Positions 20,358 through 32,640 of a DNA stretch of 64,000 nt are shown here, piece by piece (the stretch's first letter is position 1; each line of letters starts with the position of its first letter). A program made the position numbers and the translations under genes. The stretch covers positions 1 through 64,000 of the forward strand of contig QVOM02000092.1 in the NCBI GenBank assembly GCA_003586115.2, given 5' to 3'. Source of the stretch: Salvator merianae. Its lineage: Eukaryota > Chordata > Lepidosauria > Squamata > Teiidae. The notes under the pieces are model-generated. The model was not told the DNA's origin. It searched no databases and was given only the letters and a program-made list of their open reading frames with translations.

Positions 20358-22690
20358 AATTCTACATTTTGGAATGAGCAGAAATGTTGTTGTTGTTTTT
20401 AAAGAGAAGAGGCTCACCCTGTTCTAGAATACTGCAAGCTGGGATGGGTTGCCTCTGGAACTGGACCCAGGGCTATCCACATTGAGACAACCTGTCCTGG
20501 TCCATGCTCCTACAAACTGGAACAAGAATACAGTCTTAAGCACTTTATGAGTGTTGATTCCATTAGTTAACTGTGTTTCCAACTTCAAGGCCTTTCAGTC
20601 TGGGATCTGAATTTATTCACTTGCAGTTTCAAGACACACATTTCTCTTCTAAACAAATACAAAGTTTTTGTGTCAAGGACTAAAGACAATTAAAGTAACA
20701 GAAAGTTGAAGTGGCAGACAATTTTTCCAGGTCTGCCTTTTTGTGCATAAGGCATTTAAAATTCTGTTCCATCTCTGTCAGGAAATGAAGATAACTTTTA
20801 ACAGGATATGGAGCAGGTTCTAAAAGAGAGGGAAGAAAATTCCATTTCAGTTTACTGTTTCTTATAAGTGTCTGGCTTCATGCTGTAAAAATCCCTGCAT
20901 ATGTGAAAAGGTTGAAGATGAAGCAACTTGGTCATTATTCGAAATGGAGATTTTCTTATAATACTGAATACATTTTCCCCCAGAGTGTGGCAATAAACTG
21001 CACATGCATATTGACGGCCCTAGGTTATATTTCCCTCAACCACAAAGTGAATAAGATAATAGAATATTCATTGTCCCAAAGCTGTCAATTTTGTTATAAC
21101 CTATGAATTTTTGAGACTATCATTTGAAAAATTGTACAACATCACCCCATTACAAGGCATAACTGGGCCTACCTGAAAGAAACATTTGCAGGTTCCTGTC
21201 CATGCTTGTATAGATCCATACTGAACTTGAATTTTTGCATCTAAAGTTTGAACTTTCAGAATGAATCCAAACCTACACCAAAAATAATGGAAAGACAGAT
21301 GAACTGCCTTATTCCTGTTCAACCTCACAAAAGAGCCATCTGCTATTTGTGTAGATAGAAATCTGATTTTTATTTTTTATTTTTTAAGGAGATGGTCAGC
21401 AAAACAACAGAACTTACTTTTGTTGGTCAGCTTCACAGAGCCATCTACCAGCAACACTCCCATAGATAAGACTCCAAATAAACAAATGATGCAGATGGAG
21501 ATGAACTGGACACCAGCTGAAACACAGATTTCATCCTATCTCATATCTCAACAGGGATTAAGATCCAAATGACCTTCTTCTTTTGATATTGTTTCCTGTG
21601 AATTTTATTGTTCTGCAGGTTGTCTTTAAAAAAAAATCTGCAATGTTGGACAGTAACAGGAACAGCAACTAGACATATTTTAGATCTAGATTCAGTGTAA
21701 ACGTCATAGCCGAAATAAAATTCCCCCAATTTGATGCCTGCCAGAGCTTTTAAACAATCCACACCAATCAAAGCTAACATCAAGGATGATGGGAGGAGGA
21801 ATGTAAAATACCTAGAGGATAGGAGACTCAGAGAGACTCAGGAGACTCAGTGACTTTATCACTGAGGTCAAATCACTGGTACTGGCAAGAGTCCTTATTC
21901 TTACAGTTGTCCTGTATTCATCTAAGGATGCCACTGACAGCAAAGTATGCATCAAAAGATGAAATCAACCTGTGATCAATTCATTTTAATTGATGACAAT
22001 GAGAGCTAATATTTTTTGACTTTCGGCACAATCAGGCCCTTCTCAAGAAATAGAAAAATGTTTCCTTGTGAGAAAAAGATGATGAGGAACAGTAATGTGT
22101 AATTTATTTTTATTTTCATTTTTTAAAAAAATAAAATAACAGTACTGCTTCTGTGATGATCTCAGGAGCACATTGTGATTGCCACATATTAAGTTACATA
22201 TATTGTGTCTGCAGAAATGAATGCAATAATAAATTAATGCAATGTCAAAGCACCCTGAGGGGATTTCTATTTTGAATCCAATTGAGAACTTTGGTTAGTT
22301 GAGTATTGGGAATGCAGAGACAGTGTAGCAAAATCTAGAAATTGCTTGACAGAGAAGGAAATTCATTTAGAACTAATACTGTCACTGTGCTTGGAATTGC
22401 CGCCCCAAACACCTGGAAGGTACACAATAAGAGAAACCAAGCCTATGGGCACCAAAGATGAAGTAGCCCTGATGAAGTAGCCCTGAATCCAGCAGTGACT
22501 GAAGGATTAGCACTGCAAGGGAGGTTGGAACTGGCCAAGGCTGCACCTGAAAGCATCACTCCTTCCCTACTGCACTCACAAAAGTTCTTCTCAAGTCATC
22601 ATTGTCTGAATCTTTGGGCAATTATGAACTTGTCAGTGTACCAGACAGGCAAGTATACTAGGAGCCTCCCTTCTGCACACTGAAGCTTCT
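20358..22690. other. Unannotated stretch
   Basis: AT-rich, with small tandem patches (GGAGACTCAG-like units near 21820-21850 and GATGAAGTAGCCCT repeated near 22455-22485). No gene or classified repeat recognised. Confidence 0.55.
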
Positions 22691-22869
22691 GGGCCGCTGT
22701 CATGACACCGAATGCAAGCAGGTTGCCAGCATTCACACAGCAGATGCTGGCATGCTACTGGTGTTCTGTTCTAAGCCCTTGCAGTATGGATGGTGTCCGT
22801 GCTCAAGGTCTATTCCACCGTGGAATGTTTGCTGGCAAACATTCCACAATGGAAAGTGCAAGAAGGCCC
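22691..22869. mobile_element. GGGCC-ended MITE
   Basis: Begins GGGCCGCTG and ends GTGCAAGAAGGCCC, with the latter matching the termini at 50374-50515 and 63524-63683. A strong inner palindrome lies near 22815-22850 (CCACCGTGGAATGTTTGC / GCAAACATTCCACAATGG). The flanks are TCT and TAT, one mismatch from a 3-bp duplication. Confidence 0.6.
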
Positions 22870-22904
22870 TATGTGTTGTGTGAAAAAAACCACAGTATTT
22901 CCTT

Positions 22905-23240
22905 TTGTCTGTCCTGATATGAACTGAACTACATTGAGTTTGGTTCAGTCTAGAGCCACATTGCTCAACTCAGTTTGAACTGAACCTCAAACAGTTCACA
23001 AACTGTTCATTAAAACAAGAGGAAAATGAAATAAAATACACTGAAAAAGCCCTATTTAAGGAACCAGATGGGGGGGTCAAATTGAATCAATTTGGATCAA
23101 ACTAGGTGATTCAACCCATTCAAACACTCCCTGGTTCAATTTGAATCAAACCAACCCCTCTTGAACAAAGGGGTGGTTTGATGTGATTCCAACTGTGTTG
23201 AACCACCTGTTTTAATTCAAACCAGATTGACCCCAAAGTG
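22905..23240. repeat. GGTTCAAATT-rich foldback repeat
   Basis: Dense in GGTTCAATTTGAATC-like and TTTGGTTCAG-like self-complementary phrases, like the interior of the MITE at 711-1113. Terminal repeats are not preserved here, so the extent is approximate. Confidence 0.55.
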
Positions 23241-25047
23241 AAATTACACAACTTACCAGCTGTCTAATGTAGTCCTTCAGCATAGTGTTAGAACTTTCTT
23301 GAGATCATTGCATACTCAGTCCTTTCCTTTCATTTTTTTTCATGCACAGGGCAAGCTCCCAGAAGTTCCTTCCGATGCTTTGCTGAAGGCCTTCATCGGA
23401 CACCTAGTAAGTTGTTTACATGTTAGCTGAGTAAAAATAGTGCTCGATCTCCCAGCACTATTTTTTCTTGACTTAAGTAGCTGATAGACTGTGGCAGTCC
23501 TGACATAGCATCAAGGCTGTCTGACAGTCTAGCTACAACGGCAACAAGGTGCTGGCATGTTTGCTGTGTCTTGTAGGTCCTTGAGTCTAAAAAAGATTAT
23601 AACCTTTTCCTCCATTGTAAATTTGGAGTATTTTTTTTTTAGTGTGTGTGTGTGTGTGTGTAAGCAATTTGCTTTCATTCATATATTCTCACATGGTGTG
23701 CAAAACAATTAAAATAAAATTGCACCCATCAACCTTACTGTTTCAAAGATAAGAAGCAATTTCCAGCATGCATAAACTGTGAAGTATATTTGAAAATAAG
23801 TGTGTTTTTTTTAAAAAAAGATAATTGTCACTGAACCCTTTATTTACCTAATGTATTTCACAGTTTATGCATATTGAGAAGTTTATAACTTTCAAATGGC
23901 TGTACTGAACTAAACTAATAAAATTTTCCTTTAAGTAAGGTGAAAACAAATGGAACAAAATAATTTAAGGAAAACAACAACAAAGTCCAAAGCCTGAAGT
24001 ATCTTTTTTTTTATTGGCATTACCAATCTAGTTAAAAAGTCCATTTGGGGGAGAATTATTTTTTTCTGTTTATTCATTTATTTTTTAGTCTTCAGATGTT
24101 GTTTCTTACCATTAAAAATAAGAATTATGATATTAGTACTACAAATAATGATCTTCCAAGTGTGGCAAACATTTGGTCCTAAAAGTCTGAATATGTAAAC
24201 CTTATATTTTATATAGCTGTGTCCAGAAAAACGAACACTGTCTCTCACCTGAACTGGTTAACATGGTCATTGCACACTGCTACTGTCATTCTACCAGCTA
24301 CTTCTAGCTTCAAATTTATGCTGTAATTAGTAGACGTGACCATGTCCTGAACTTACAGATAACTCTTTTGTTATTATTATTTTCTTAATATTTCACACAT
24401 AGGAAAGTGAAGAATGAGGGGAGCAAGATAATATTAAAGGACAGGTACCATCTATATGGAGTAACAATTTTACCCAGAATTTCATAACCCTAGAGTGCTG
24501 TGCCACTAAAAGGCAGGACACTGCCAAGATACGGACACTCCTGGATCATGGAAATGGACACTGGCTTTATAAACATTAGTGCTTAAAGGTTGCAGATACA
24601 GGGAAACTGGGCCGGCAGCATGGACTCTGTATTTAGACCAGAATTTATCCATTTTGTTTACCTGTATCCATGTTAAAAAGACATGTCTGTCTGCAAAAAG
24701 ACAAGAAACATTTTTCCTGTACCTGGAGGAAGCAAAGATGTTTGCAAAACCCTTTTCACAGACTAAGATTCAGCTCAGGAAATCAAGGAATCAATCATTA
24801 CAAAGGCTTTAGTGGCAACTATTTGGCAATCCAGACAAACCTATTGTTCCAGTCCACATGTGCAGAGATTCTCATTAAAAGGGTCAATGCAAACCTTCTC
24901 CAACCAGTTCCAGCCAGAGCTAAGTGTTGTTTAGGTAATGGTTACTCATTAAAGCCTTTCAATATACAGTCCAGGTGTGTTTCCTCACCTCAACACACTT
25001 GCAATGGTGACAGGAAACAGAACATATAAGGACATAGTGGCATCAAG
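23241..25047. other. Unannotated AT-rich stretch with a (TG)n run
   Basis: (TG)10 at 23642-23661. A repeated phrase TTTCACAGTTTATGCAT (near 23859) is complementary to ATGCATAAACTGTGAA (near 23768), giving a short-arm hairpin with a loop of about 75 bp. No gene recognised. Confidence 0.5.
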
Positions 25048-25049
25048 TA

Positions 25050-26240
25050 CAGTACTGTGCAAAAGTGTAGGAAAACATTCTGCAAAGGAAGAATGCTTTC
25101 AAAAATAGAAGTATTAATAGTTTGTTTTTATCAAAATGCAAAGTGAATGAACAAAAGAGAAATCTAAACAAAATCAATATTTGGTGTGATCACCCTTTGC
25201 CTTCAAAACAGCATCAATTCTTCTAGGTACACTTGCACACAGTTTTTGAAGGAACATGGCAGGGAGGTTGTTTCAAACATCTTGGAGAACTCACCATAGA
25301 TCTTTTGTGCATGTAGACTTGCTCAAAATCTTCGTCTAATCCCAGACAGACTCGATGATGTTGAGATCAGGGCTCTGTGGGGGCCATATCATCACTTCCA
25401 GGACTCTGTGTTCTTCTTTACCCTGAAGATAGTTTTTAATGATATTGGCTGTATGTTTGGGACATTGTCCTGCTTAAGAATAATTTTGGAGCCAATCAGG
25501 TGCCTCTCTGATGGTACTGCATTATAGATAAGTATCTGCCTGTATTACTCAGCATTGAGGACACCATTAATCCCAAATCCCCAACTCCATTTGCTGAAAT
25601 GCAGCCCCAAAGTTGCAAGGAACCTCCACCATGCTTCAATGTTGCCTACAGACACTCATTATTGTACGGCTTTCCTGCCCTTCAGCAAAAAACTTCCCTT
25701 CTGTTACAGCCAAATATTTCAAATTTTGACTCATCAGTCCAGAGCACCTGCTGCCATTTTTCTGCCCCTCAATTCCTATGTTTTTATGCATAGTTGAGTT
25801 GCTTGGCCTTGTTTCCATGTTGAAGGCATGGCTTTTTTACTGCAATATTTCCATGAAGATCACTTTTGGCCAGTCTTCTCTGAACAATAGATGTGTTACA
25901 TCGGCCCCACTGGTTTCTGCCAGTTCTGAGCTGATGGCACTGCTGGACATCTTCTGATTTTGAAGGGAAGTAAGCATGATGTGTCTTTCATCTGCTGCAT
26001 TAAATTTCCTTGGCCAATCACTGTGTCTATGGTCCTCAGCATTGCCTGTTTCTTGGGGTTCTTCAAAAGAGCTTGAACAGCACATCTGGAAACCCCAATA
26101 TGCTTTGAAATCTTTGCCTGGGTGAGACCTTGCTGATGCAGTATAACTACTTTGTGTCTTGTTTCTGTACTCAGTCTTACCATGGTATATGTCTTGTGAC
26201 ATGAAACTGTCTTCCACAACCTCACCTTTGTAGCAGAGTT
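25050..26240 (-). mobile_element. Tc1/mariner element with decayed transposase, one end intact
   Basis: The transposase reads on the minus strand from a start near 26183: 'MVRLSTETRHKVVILHQQGL' opens the helix-turn-helix (about 26183-25990). After frameshifts the DDE core follows, with 'TDESKFEIFG' (first Asp near 25735), 'KQDNVP' where QDNDPKH is usual (second Asp near 25468), and '[15 protein letters not shown]' (Glu near 25352). All three acidic residues survive but lie in different frames, so it is inactive. The transposase 3' end is followed by an inverted-repeat end CAGTACTGTGCAAAAGTGTA at 25050, preceded by TA (the Tc1 target). The opposite inverted repeat, expected beyond 26240, was not found. 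Confidence 0.9.
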
Positions 26241-28561
26241 TGGCTGTTCCTCACCTGGTTTGTCTTCCCAGTGACAGCAACAGACGCATTATTTCCTGCC
26301 CCAGATAAAACTCAGGATATGGTATCCTTATAAGCGCATATGCTTTACTATTGCCACCAAACATTTCAGGACTATAACCACAGATAATTATACTTACTAG
26401 GTATTACTTAACAATTGTACCTGGCAGCATAGTATATATCTGGCCTCACTTCAATTGCTTCATATGAGTTGGTAAAATACAAGGACGAGCAAAAAGTTTA
26501 ATGCGTTATTCTGTACACTCAAAGTCATTAATGGCTACACGCATACCAATATATATGCATACATATTTTTCTACTATTCTCCTTTCATCACCTTGCATAA
26601 ATATTTAGCTAGGAAGAAACCGTTATTCACTGTGAACTATTCTAAGACTCCATTCTTTGTGTCAGCATTGTGTAAGGCAGATTCATTTTGACTCTGAAGT
26701 TTTTGTACAAATAAATTGGTTGGTGTACAATATGTACTTTTACTAGCTTATTATTTCTGATCATGGTTGTAAGGTACATGCAGACATAAATCAAAAGTCT
26801 TTACAAATAAGATGTTTTCCTCTGTACCTATACACATGGCAACTGCCTTTAAGTCTGGCTTTATTCTTTCTTAGTACAAAATGATTGATTGATTGCTCAC
26901 AGTTTGCACAACTCCCTGCTGCCCTAGATCCATCTCAGCTCCTCACACTCCATACAGTTCTTGCATCATTGACTTTCTGCCAGTGCCTGAGCTGACATTT
27001 AATGATCTTTAGACGTAGTAATGTCACATTTATCACTCTTTATCAGTTGTGACAGACTTAAATTCAAATGAAAACACAAAATGTAGGCTGAATCCAATCT
27101 AAATACTGATATGCTTCTGAGTGGCATCCATCAAGAGATGCTAAAGTGGAAAGTAAAAAAAATAAATGCTAAAATTACCCTTAATAATTTCCATGCCTAA
27201 TAGCCTAAAGTCTTTTTGCTACAGAGTTTTTGGGAAGAACATTTTTGCCTGAAACAAATACTAATGTGAACTTTCTTCAGAAAATCAGAACAGGAATGCT
27301 CACAGTTTTCCGTATCAAAACACTTTCCAGAATGTCATTTTTAAATGTTTAAATGCAAAGCTCCAGGAAATCACTAGATCCTAATTTCACACACACACAT
27401 GCACAGAGGCAATTGGGGTGTTTCAACTATGCATAATTTCCAGTGTTGCAATTTCCGCTAACCTGGTAGGGCAGTTCCACTAGAAGTACGTGGGGAGGCG
27501 CTGCAATCCACCCCTGAAAAATACTCCTTTGTGTCTCCATTTGCAACCATGGAAGCATCATTTCCCATGGCAGCCAAGAAAACCTTTGTTCAGGGCACAA
27601 AATTGAGCCCTGCAAATTTGCTGCCTCTGATGGTGATCACATCCAGACATGGGGCAGTGTGATTGCCATGAGGTACCTGCTGGTGCTGCTGCAAATGGAG
27701 ACATAGCAGTAGTGGGCACTTTACCAGGCATCTCCATGGGTCAGTGGAGGTGCAGTCTCAAGGGCTATCACTTTTCCTTTTAATAGAATTTTCCCTTTAT
27801 CTAATATGTGACAATAAAAAAGACATCATTTAAAGATGCTTTCTACTTGAAAGCACTGAATTGCTTTCAATAATGGGGAAAACTAGAACTTTAAACAGAA
27901 AAATGGGATGGACCATACAGGCCTCCACTTATTGCTAGACTGCAACTCCCTAATGATAGACCTCGTCAGCTACAACTGATAGGAGCTGAAATTTAAAAGT
28001 TTTTATTTTACTTACCTGTTATTTTTCCCTCTGACATACAAAGTGAGCATTCACAAGAATATACAGCTTGCAAGCATCCTAATGGAACCAAAGACCAAAG
28101 CTCTATGAAAATGCATATACTATTTCCTATCATCCCCAACTAAATGTCTCTAGAAGGTTTGCTAGGTTTTCCATATCAAATGGGATTCAATATCATACTT
28201 CCTTTGTCTTTGAACATCGAAATATCATACAGTCACCATGGTTATTAATGACTAACAACCTTTCATGAATTTCTCTAATTGCCTTTTAAAGGTATCTAAT
28301 GTAGTAGCAATGAATTTCATAGAAACCATGCAAGTGGGTTTCACAATAGAAAAAAATTTGGATTTTCATGGGGGAAACCAACTATCTATTGCTTGCTTTG
28401 GGGGCACATTTTAATCCTGACTAGTGTTAATGAAACCAGGACACTAACACTGAACATACTTCTATGTCACATGAATGGTACTATGTTGGGTTTTGATTTT
28501 GATTTTGTGAAATACTTGTACTCTAATTTTTAAAAATGATTTTCTCTGAACTAGAAAACAC
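26241..28561. other. Unannotated stretch with a probable foldback near 27477-27725
   Basis: The phrases TGTCTCCATTTGCA (near 27531) and TGCAAATGGAGACA (near 27692) are exact reverse complements about 150 bp apart, which suggests a small foldback element. Its outer limits are unclear. The rest is AT-rich and shows nothing classifiable. Confidence 0.5.
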
Positions 28562-28564
28562 ACT

Positions 28565-29038
28565 AGGCATTTTTGCACTTACCAGAGCAGAATGTACTAA
28601 TTAGCAGGGTTGAAGCTGGTGAGGATGGAGTTTGCTGATCAGCATTTGCACTTGTCAGCAATGGAACAGTTTGCAAGCTGACCAGCAGGGGGAGCAGTGC
28701 AAATGGGAATGTGCTAGTCAGGGAGCTGTTTGTGAAACCATAGAGCTACTTCCAAAAGCATAGAGCTACTAATTCGAAGCATAGAGCTGCTAATTCGAAG
28801 CCAGAGAGATGCCCCTCCCTGCCGCCATTTCAAACCTGAAAGTAGAGCAAACACAGTTTTCCCTGATCACACAAATCAGATTCTTGACTGCAATTTACTT
28901 CACCAGCCTTACTCAGCTTCAGGTAGGCATCAGGTGGGCTTGGGTTAGCTTCAAGGCAACTGACTCCATTTGAAAGTGCGAATGCAGCTGACTAGTGAGT
29001 GAACAGGAATGTTCCTCTTGAAAAGTATGAACAGGCCC
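28565..29038. mobile_element. Group C foldback element (474 bp), TSD ACT
   Basis: Flanked by ACT at 28562-28564 and 29039-29041. Left end AGGCATTTTTGCACTTACC. The right end on the other strand reads GGGCCTGTTCATACTTTTCA. It aligns in the reverse direction along its whole length with 58669-59879 (minus that copy's inner insertion) and with 57185-57942. Shared phrases include GTTTGAAATGGCGGCAGGGA and CCCATTTGCACTGCTCCC (both given in the other copies' direction). It holds a three-fold tandem of a CATAGAGCTACT-like unit (28738-28800). It has no ORF of note. Confidence 0.82.
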
Positions 29039-29414
29039 ACTGTAACTTGAGCCCTAATCTTTAATTTTACTTTTTCCTTCATTTTAGTCTTTGCTTTGTA
29101 GGTGAACACTGTGGAAGGAAGATTTAGAATTTCTCACAGAGAGTCAAATAAATGTGAAGGCTTCAGAAAACAAAACAAAATGATTCCTTGTTTCAAAAGC
29201 ACAAAACTACACAGTGACTTGCTACTTTTGAGTGCTTTTGAGTTTGACTGAATTGAAGCAAGTTAAGTTTTTATCCATTTCATATGTTTTGAACTGTCAC
29301 TCAGTCTGAGTGTGAGGCACTCGAAGAGGAAGAGTGCAGTGCCCACATGACTCCTCACACATCCAATGCACATTCAATTGTGAGTGTTCTATGTTGTATT
29401 GTTGGGTGCTACTA

Positions 29415-29566
29415 AAGCTGCCTCCAAATGTCACTTACTTATTCCCCTATTTTTGGATATTCTAGAATAAAGCACTCCCAGGATAATAGATAATAAAACA
29501 CTCCTGCATTTTATTCCAAAATATCCAAAAATAGCAGAATAAGTAAGTTATGTGCGGAGGCAGCTT
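29415..29566. mobile_element. Palindromic MITE, 152 bp
   Basis: Ends AAGCTGCCTCC and GGAGGCAGCTT are perfect reverse complements. The arms continue with ACTTACTTATTC...GAATAAGTAAGT and CTATTTTTGGATAT...ATATCCAAAAATAG around a short middle. A target duplication is not evident. The arms are too long and well kept to be chance. Confidence 0.82.
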
Positions 29567-29725
29567 GAGTCATGATTGACTACCTGGCATCACCATGGGC
29601 TATTTTTGGGGGCAAATATATAGAGGTGGTTTGACACTGTCTACTTCTAGGGAGAGGATTAAACATGTGACCCTCTGCTTTTCAGGCAGTTTGCCCTACC
29701 TTTGAGCTACAGCCAGTCCCTTAGA
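29567..29725 (-). mobile_element. tRNA-derived SINE (decayed)
   Basis: On the minus strand the 5' part is a tRNA-like head: GGCTGTAGCTCAAAGGTAGG contains an A-box-like TAGCTCAAAGGTAGG, and GGTCACATGTTTAATCC is a diverged B box. The tail (CCACCTCTATATATTTG, then CCATGGTGATGCCAGG) fits the body of reptile tRNA-SINEs that normally read CCACCTCTG...GTTGCCATAAGTC. The SINE's 3' end runs to the palindromic MITE. Family name not assigned. Confidence 0.7.
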
Positions 29726-31639
29726 ACACTGTAAAGGTAGAGCAACAACAAACCCTGAAATGGCATTTACTCCTGCTCTTCCACCATACCACTGTCACAA
29801 TGCATGGATTTACCATTATATTTGGTGCACTTCCTTTGGGCTGGGTATCATGGTCCTGTTTAATCAAATACCCCAAATGCTCTGCTTCTGGACCACTTCC
29901 TGGATTCAGGTAAACTAAGGGAATGACGCTTGTGTGACTGGAAGTGGTGGCAGGTACACAGATAGCATATCACCACTTTGAGAATAAGACTGCTAGCATA
30001 GTGTTCTTCTCCCTGTGATGCAGAGCAGCTTTTGGCATCATTCAGAGTCAAGTCCTAAATGTTTTTCTGTTTCAGATCTGAATCAAGATATGCCCTGAAC
30101 CTTTTCATACACAATACACAATGCATATCTTACTATCTAATAAGCTGTAGTATAACAATATCCTCCTTGTTCATATAAAAAACTACCATACTGTAGCAAC
30201 TGCAGGGATAAAAACATTCTTTTGAAAAATAAATGTTCTGTCAGTTGAAATTTATTTATTGCAAATAAATGCACTTGCTTTCCTATTAAAAAGCATGAAT
30301 TCTTTGTTACTAAATGATCAAGGTAGCCCGACATCACAGGCTCTATTTATTATATTTTGAGTAAGCTGCTTTGTAAGAGCTCTGTGGGTATTTCTATTGA
30401 TAATACCAGAGTAAACCGCTTTCAGTTAGTAATACAAAATACTGATATACAGCAAAGATATTGTTTTTATAAAGCAGACACTTGATTTTAAAGTGGCAAT
30501 ATCACTTGCCAGAACAGTCATTTCAACATGTTTCTCTAGCAATATATTATTTTAAAGAAAAAAGAGATCATGCTGAAGCTAGCAGTAGTTTTGATGATCA
30601 AAAGGAACCAGTAACACCTTTTGTTCCAAGTTGGTGCTGCTTACATTGGATAAATATTAACTGCGAAGAAAGTTTCTGTGATCAGAAATCATCTTGTTAT
30701 TTCTGTGAGTTTTTTCTGCCAACATTTGCAGCAGTACATTTTGGAGGAAAATCATTGATCATATAATCTCTGAAAGTAAGTAGCTGAACCTTTAGAATTT
30801 GTGAACTTCAGTGTTTCAAGAATTCTATGCTTGCTAGAATGCATGCTGTTTTCTAGACACATGTATGCCACATCTGTGTCAATCTCAATATAGCCCTGCA
30901 ATGTGGGGTAAAATCCCACAGTATCTGTATTCTGGGAAAGTTCAACTCTTACATGTGCAGGGCCAAAACTGGGGTGAAGTTGGCACTTGTGCATTTCTGG
31001 ATATTTTGCACTATTCAAATACCCAGAGGTAGCTGCCTTTCCATTGTGGAAGCAAGCATCTGGACAGGTAAATGTCCACGCTTGACACGTGATGTTGCAT
31101 TTCTGAGATGCAAGCAAGCTCTTGCATTTTCCGCTTGCCATCTGGAGGCAATCGCAGTCCTATCTCACAGTGTGAAACATATACAATCTCTGCTTACTGT
31201 CTTTTCTCTAAAATTTGTTAACCATTCTGTGAAATGAATGAAAAAGAAAAAAGAAATGGGCAGTGTGAAGTTTTACTTTTGACTGCACTATGCCTCAGAA
31301 TTTTTAAAAGTGAGAAAAGCATTCAACAGAATCGTTTTTGAAAGTTCAATTATAAATGTAAGACCATGTCCATATGTCTATGAAGGAGGTCTTCAGGCCT
31401 CATGGGAGAAGAACTGAGGGGGAGGTTCAGACAACTTACCACCATGGCACTTCATTAAGTCATCCTTTCAGGGGACAGGATTTCCCACTCTGATGGCACA
31501 CTGTCCCATTGTTATGAGAAGCTGCTGGCATCTGTGTGTCACAGTCCTGTGTCATGACAGGCTAAAAGCTCCATGGAATCTTTCTTTCTGTTTTACCATG
31601 AGGCTTGGAGGCCCTGTGAACAGTCATGGCTTTGCACAG
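29726..31639. other. Unannotated stretch
   Basis: AT-rich. A 129-codon minus-strand open frame (30752-31141) and a 94-codon plus-strand frame (30482-30766) exist, but they show no domain, splice context or codon signal I can recognise. 31380-31640 is GC-richer and may be an old repeat. Confidence 0.5.
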
Positions 31640-32640
31640 GGCATGAGTATCTGGGCTTAAAGTTGGTGGCCACTGCTGTGGGTAAGTACATATGGCAGGA
31701 GGTGTTCTGCTAGATATTCAGGCCCAAGTCATTTAAGGCCTTATAAGTTAACATTCATATCTTGAACTAGACTTGGTAACAAATATGGAGGACACCACTT
31801 TGGCTATTTCAACACACAAAATTACCTGAAAAAAAAAGGGGAAATTATCTTCTCTAATTCAAAGGGATGGCATTATCTTCCATGAAATATGATGAACAGA
31901 GGTGTATAAAGAAAGATCCTTAGAGTGAAAAGCCATCTTTGTGTGTGTGCTCACCATAATATCAAGAGGTGCTTCATGTAGTAAATTACCCTTACAGCCT
32001 CAACTGGTTTCTGCATAGGGCTTGGTAACTCCACATTGCTGAGTCCATGGCTCTCAGTTCAGCCCCCATATAAATGTGACATAATCTGCCACAGTGAGAG
32101 CCCCATTTAGTGTGCAAGAATGTGTCTCAGAGCTGCTTCTCACACACTTAACTTTTGTGCCTTGAAAAGACACTGAAGTACCTCAGTATGTCCTCTAGTC
32201 TCTTTGCATAAAGTGCATTACTGTACTCTAATTGTAAGGTTACCAGCATATGAACAGTGGCCAGGCTGCCCAAATCCAAGTGGGTGTAGCTGGTTTGCCA
32301 GTCAAATATGGTAGTAGGTAATTCTAAACAAGGATATGGACCTCTATAGGTGGCAACTCAGTGACGACTCCCAAGCTACATACCTGTTCCTTCTGATGGA
32401 CTACAGCCCTGTCTAGAATAGGAAAGTCTCCAACTCTCAAAATTGGAAAGCATCTGTCCACAAAGTTTTGTTGGGATTCACTCTCAGCTTATTGCCCCCA
32501 TCCAACCTATTTTTGTGCTCTTCTCCAAAGCTTCTGAGGACTTTCCCCAAGGGTTTTAAATAGATGTTGTTGAATATCCCTGGGGTCAAAATTGGTTCCT
32601 GAGACACCTTGACACTACTGACAACAAGCCATGCTCTTCT
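31640..32640 (-). mobile_element. L2-like LINE fragment (decayed, minus strand)
   Basis: Minus-strand translation keeps L2 landmarks in order: a 'GVSGTNFDPRDIQQHLFKTLGE'-type stretch is the diverged GVPQGS...LFNIYMKPLGE region (near 32560-32620). 'LGVVTELPPIEVH' follows, then 'LVTLQLEYSNALYAK' (near 32210-32260) for the LVxxRLDYCNALY block, and 'LGPEYLAEHLLPYV' (near 31690-31740) for the C-terminal LGPxYLxxRLLPY block. About 31790-32110 does not fit and is probably an insertion or very diverged. The reading frame is broken throughout. Confidence 0.72.

Noticed and set aside
30752..31141. 129-codon minus-strand, cysteine-containing open frame in unique DNA
   Set aside because: No recognisable domain, no clear splice sites framing it, and the length is within chance for 64 kb in six frames. 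Conservation in related genomes would be needed to revive it.
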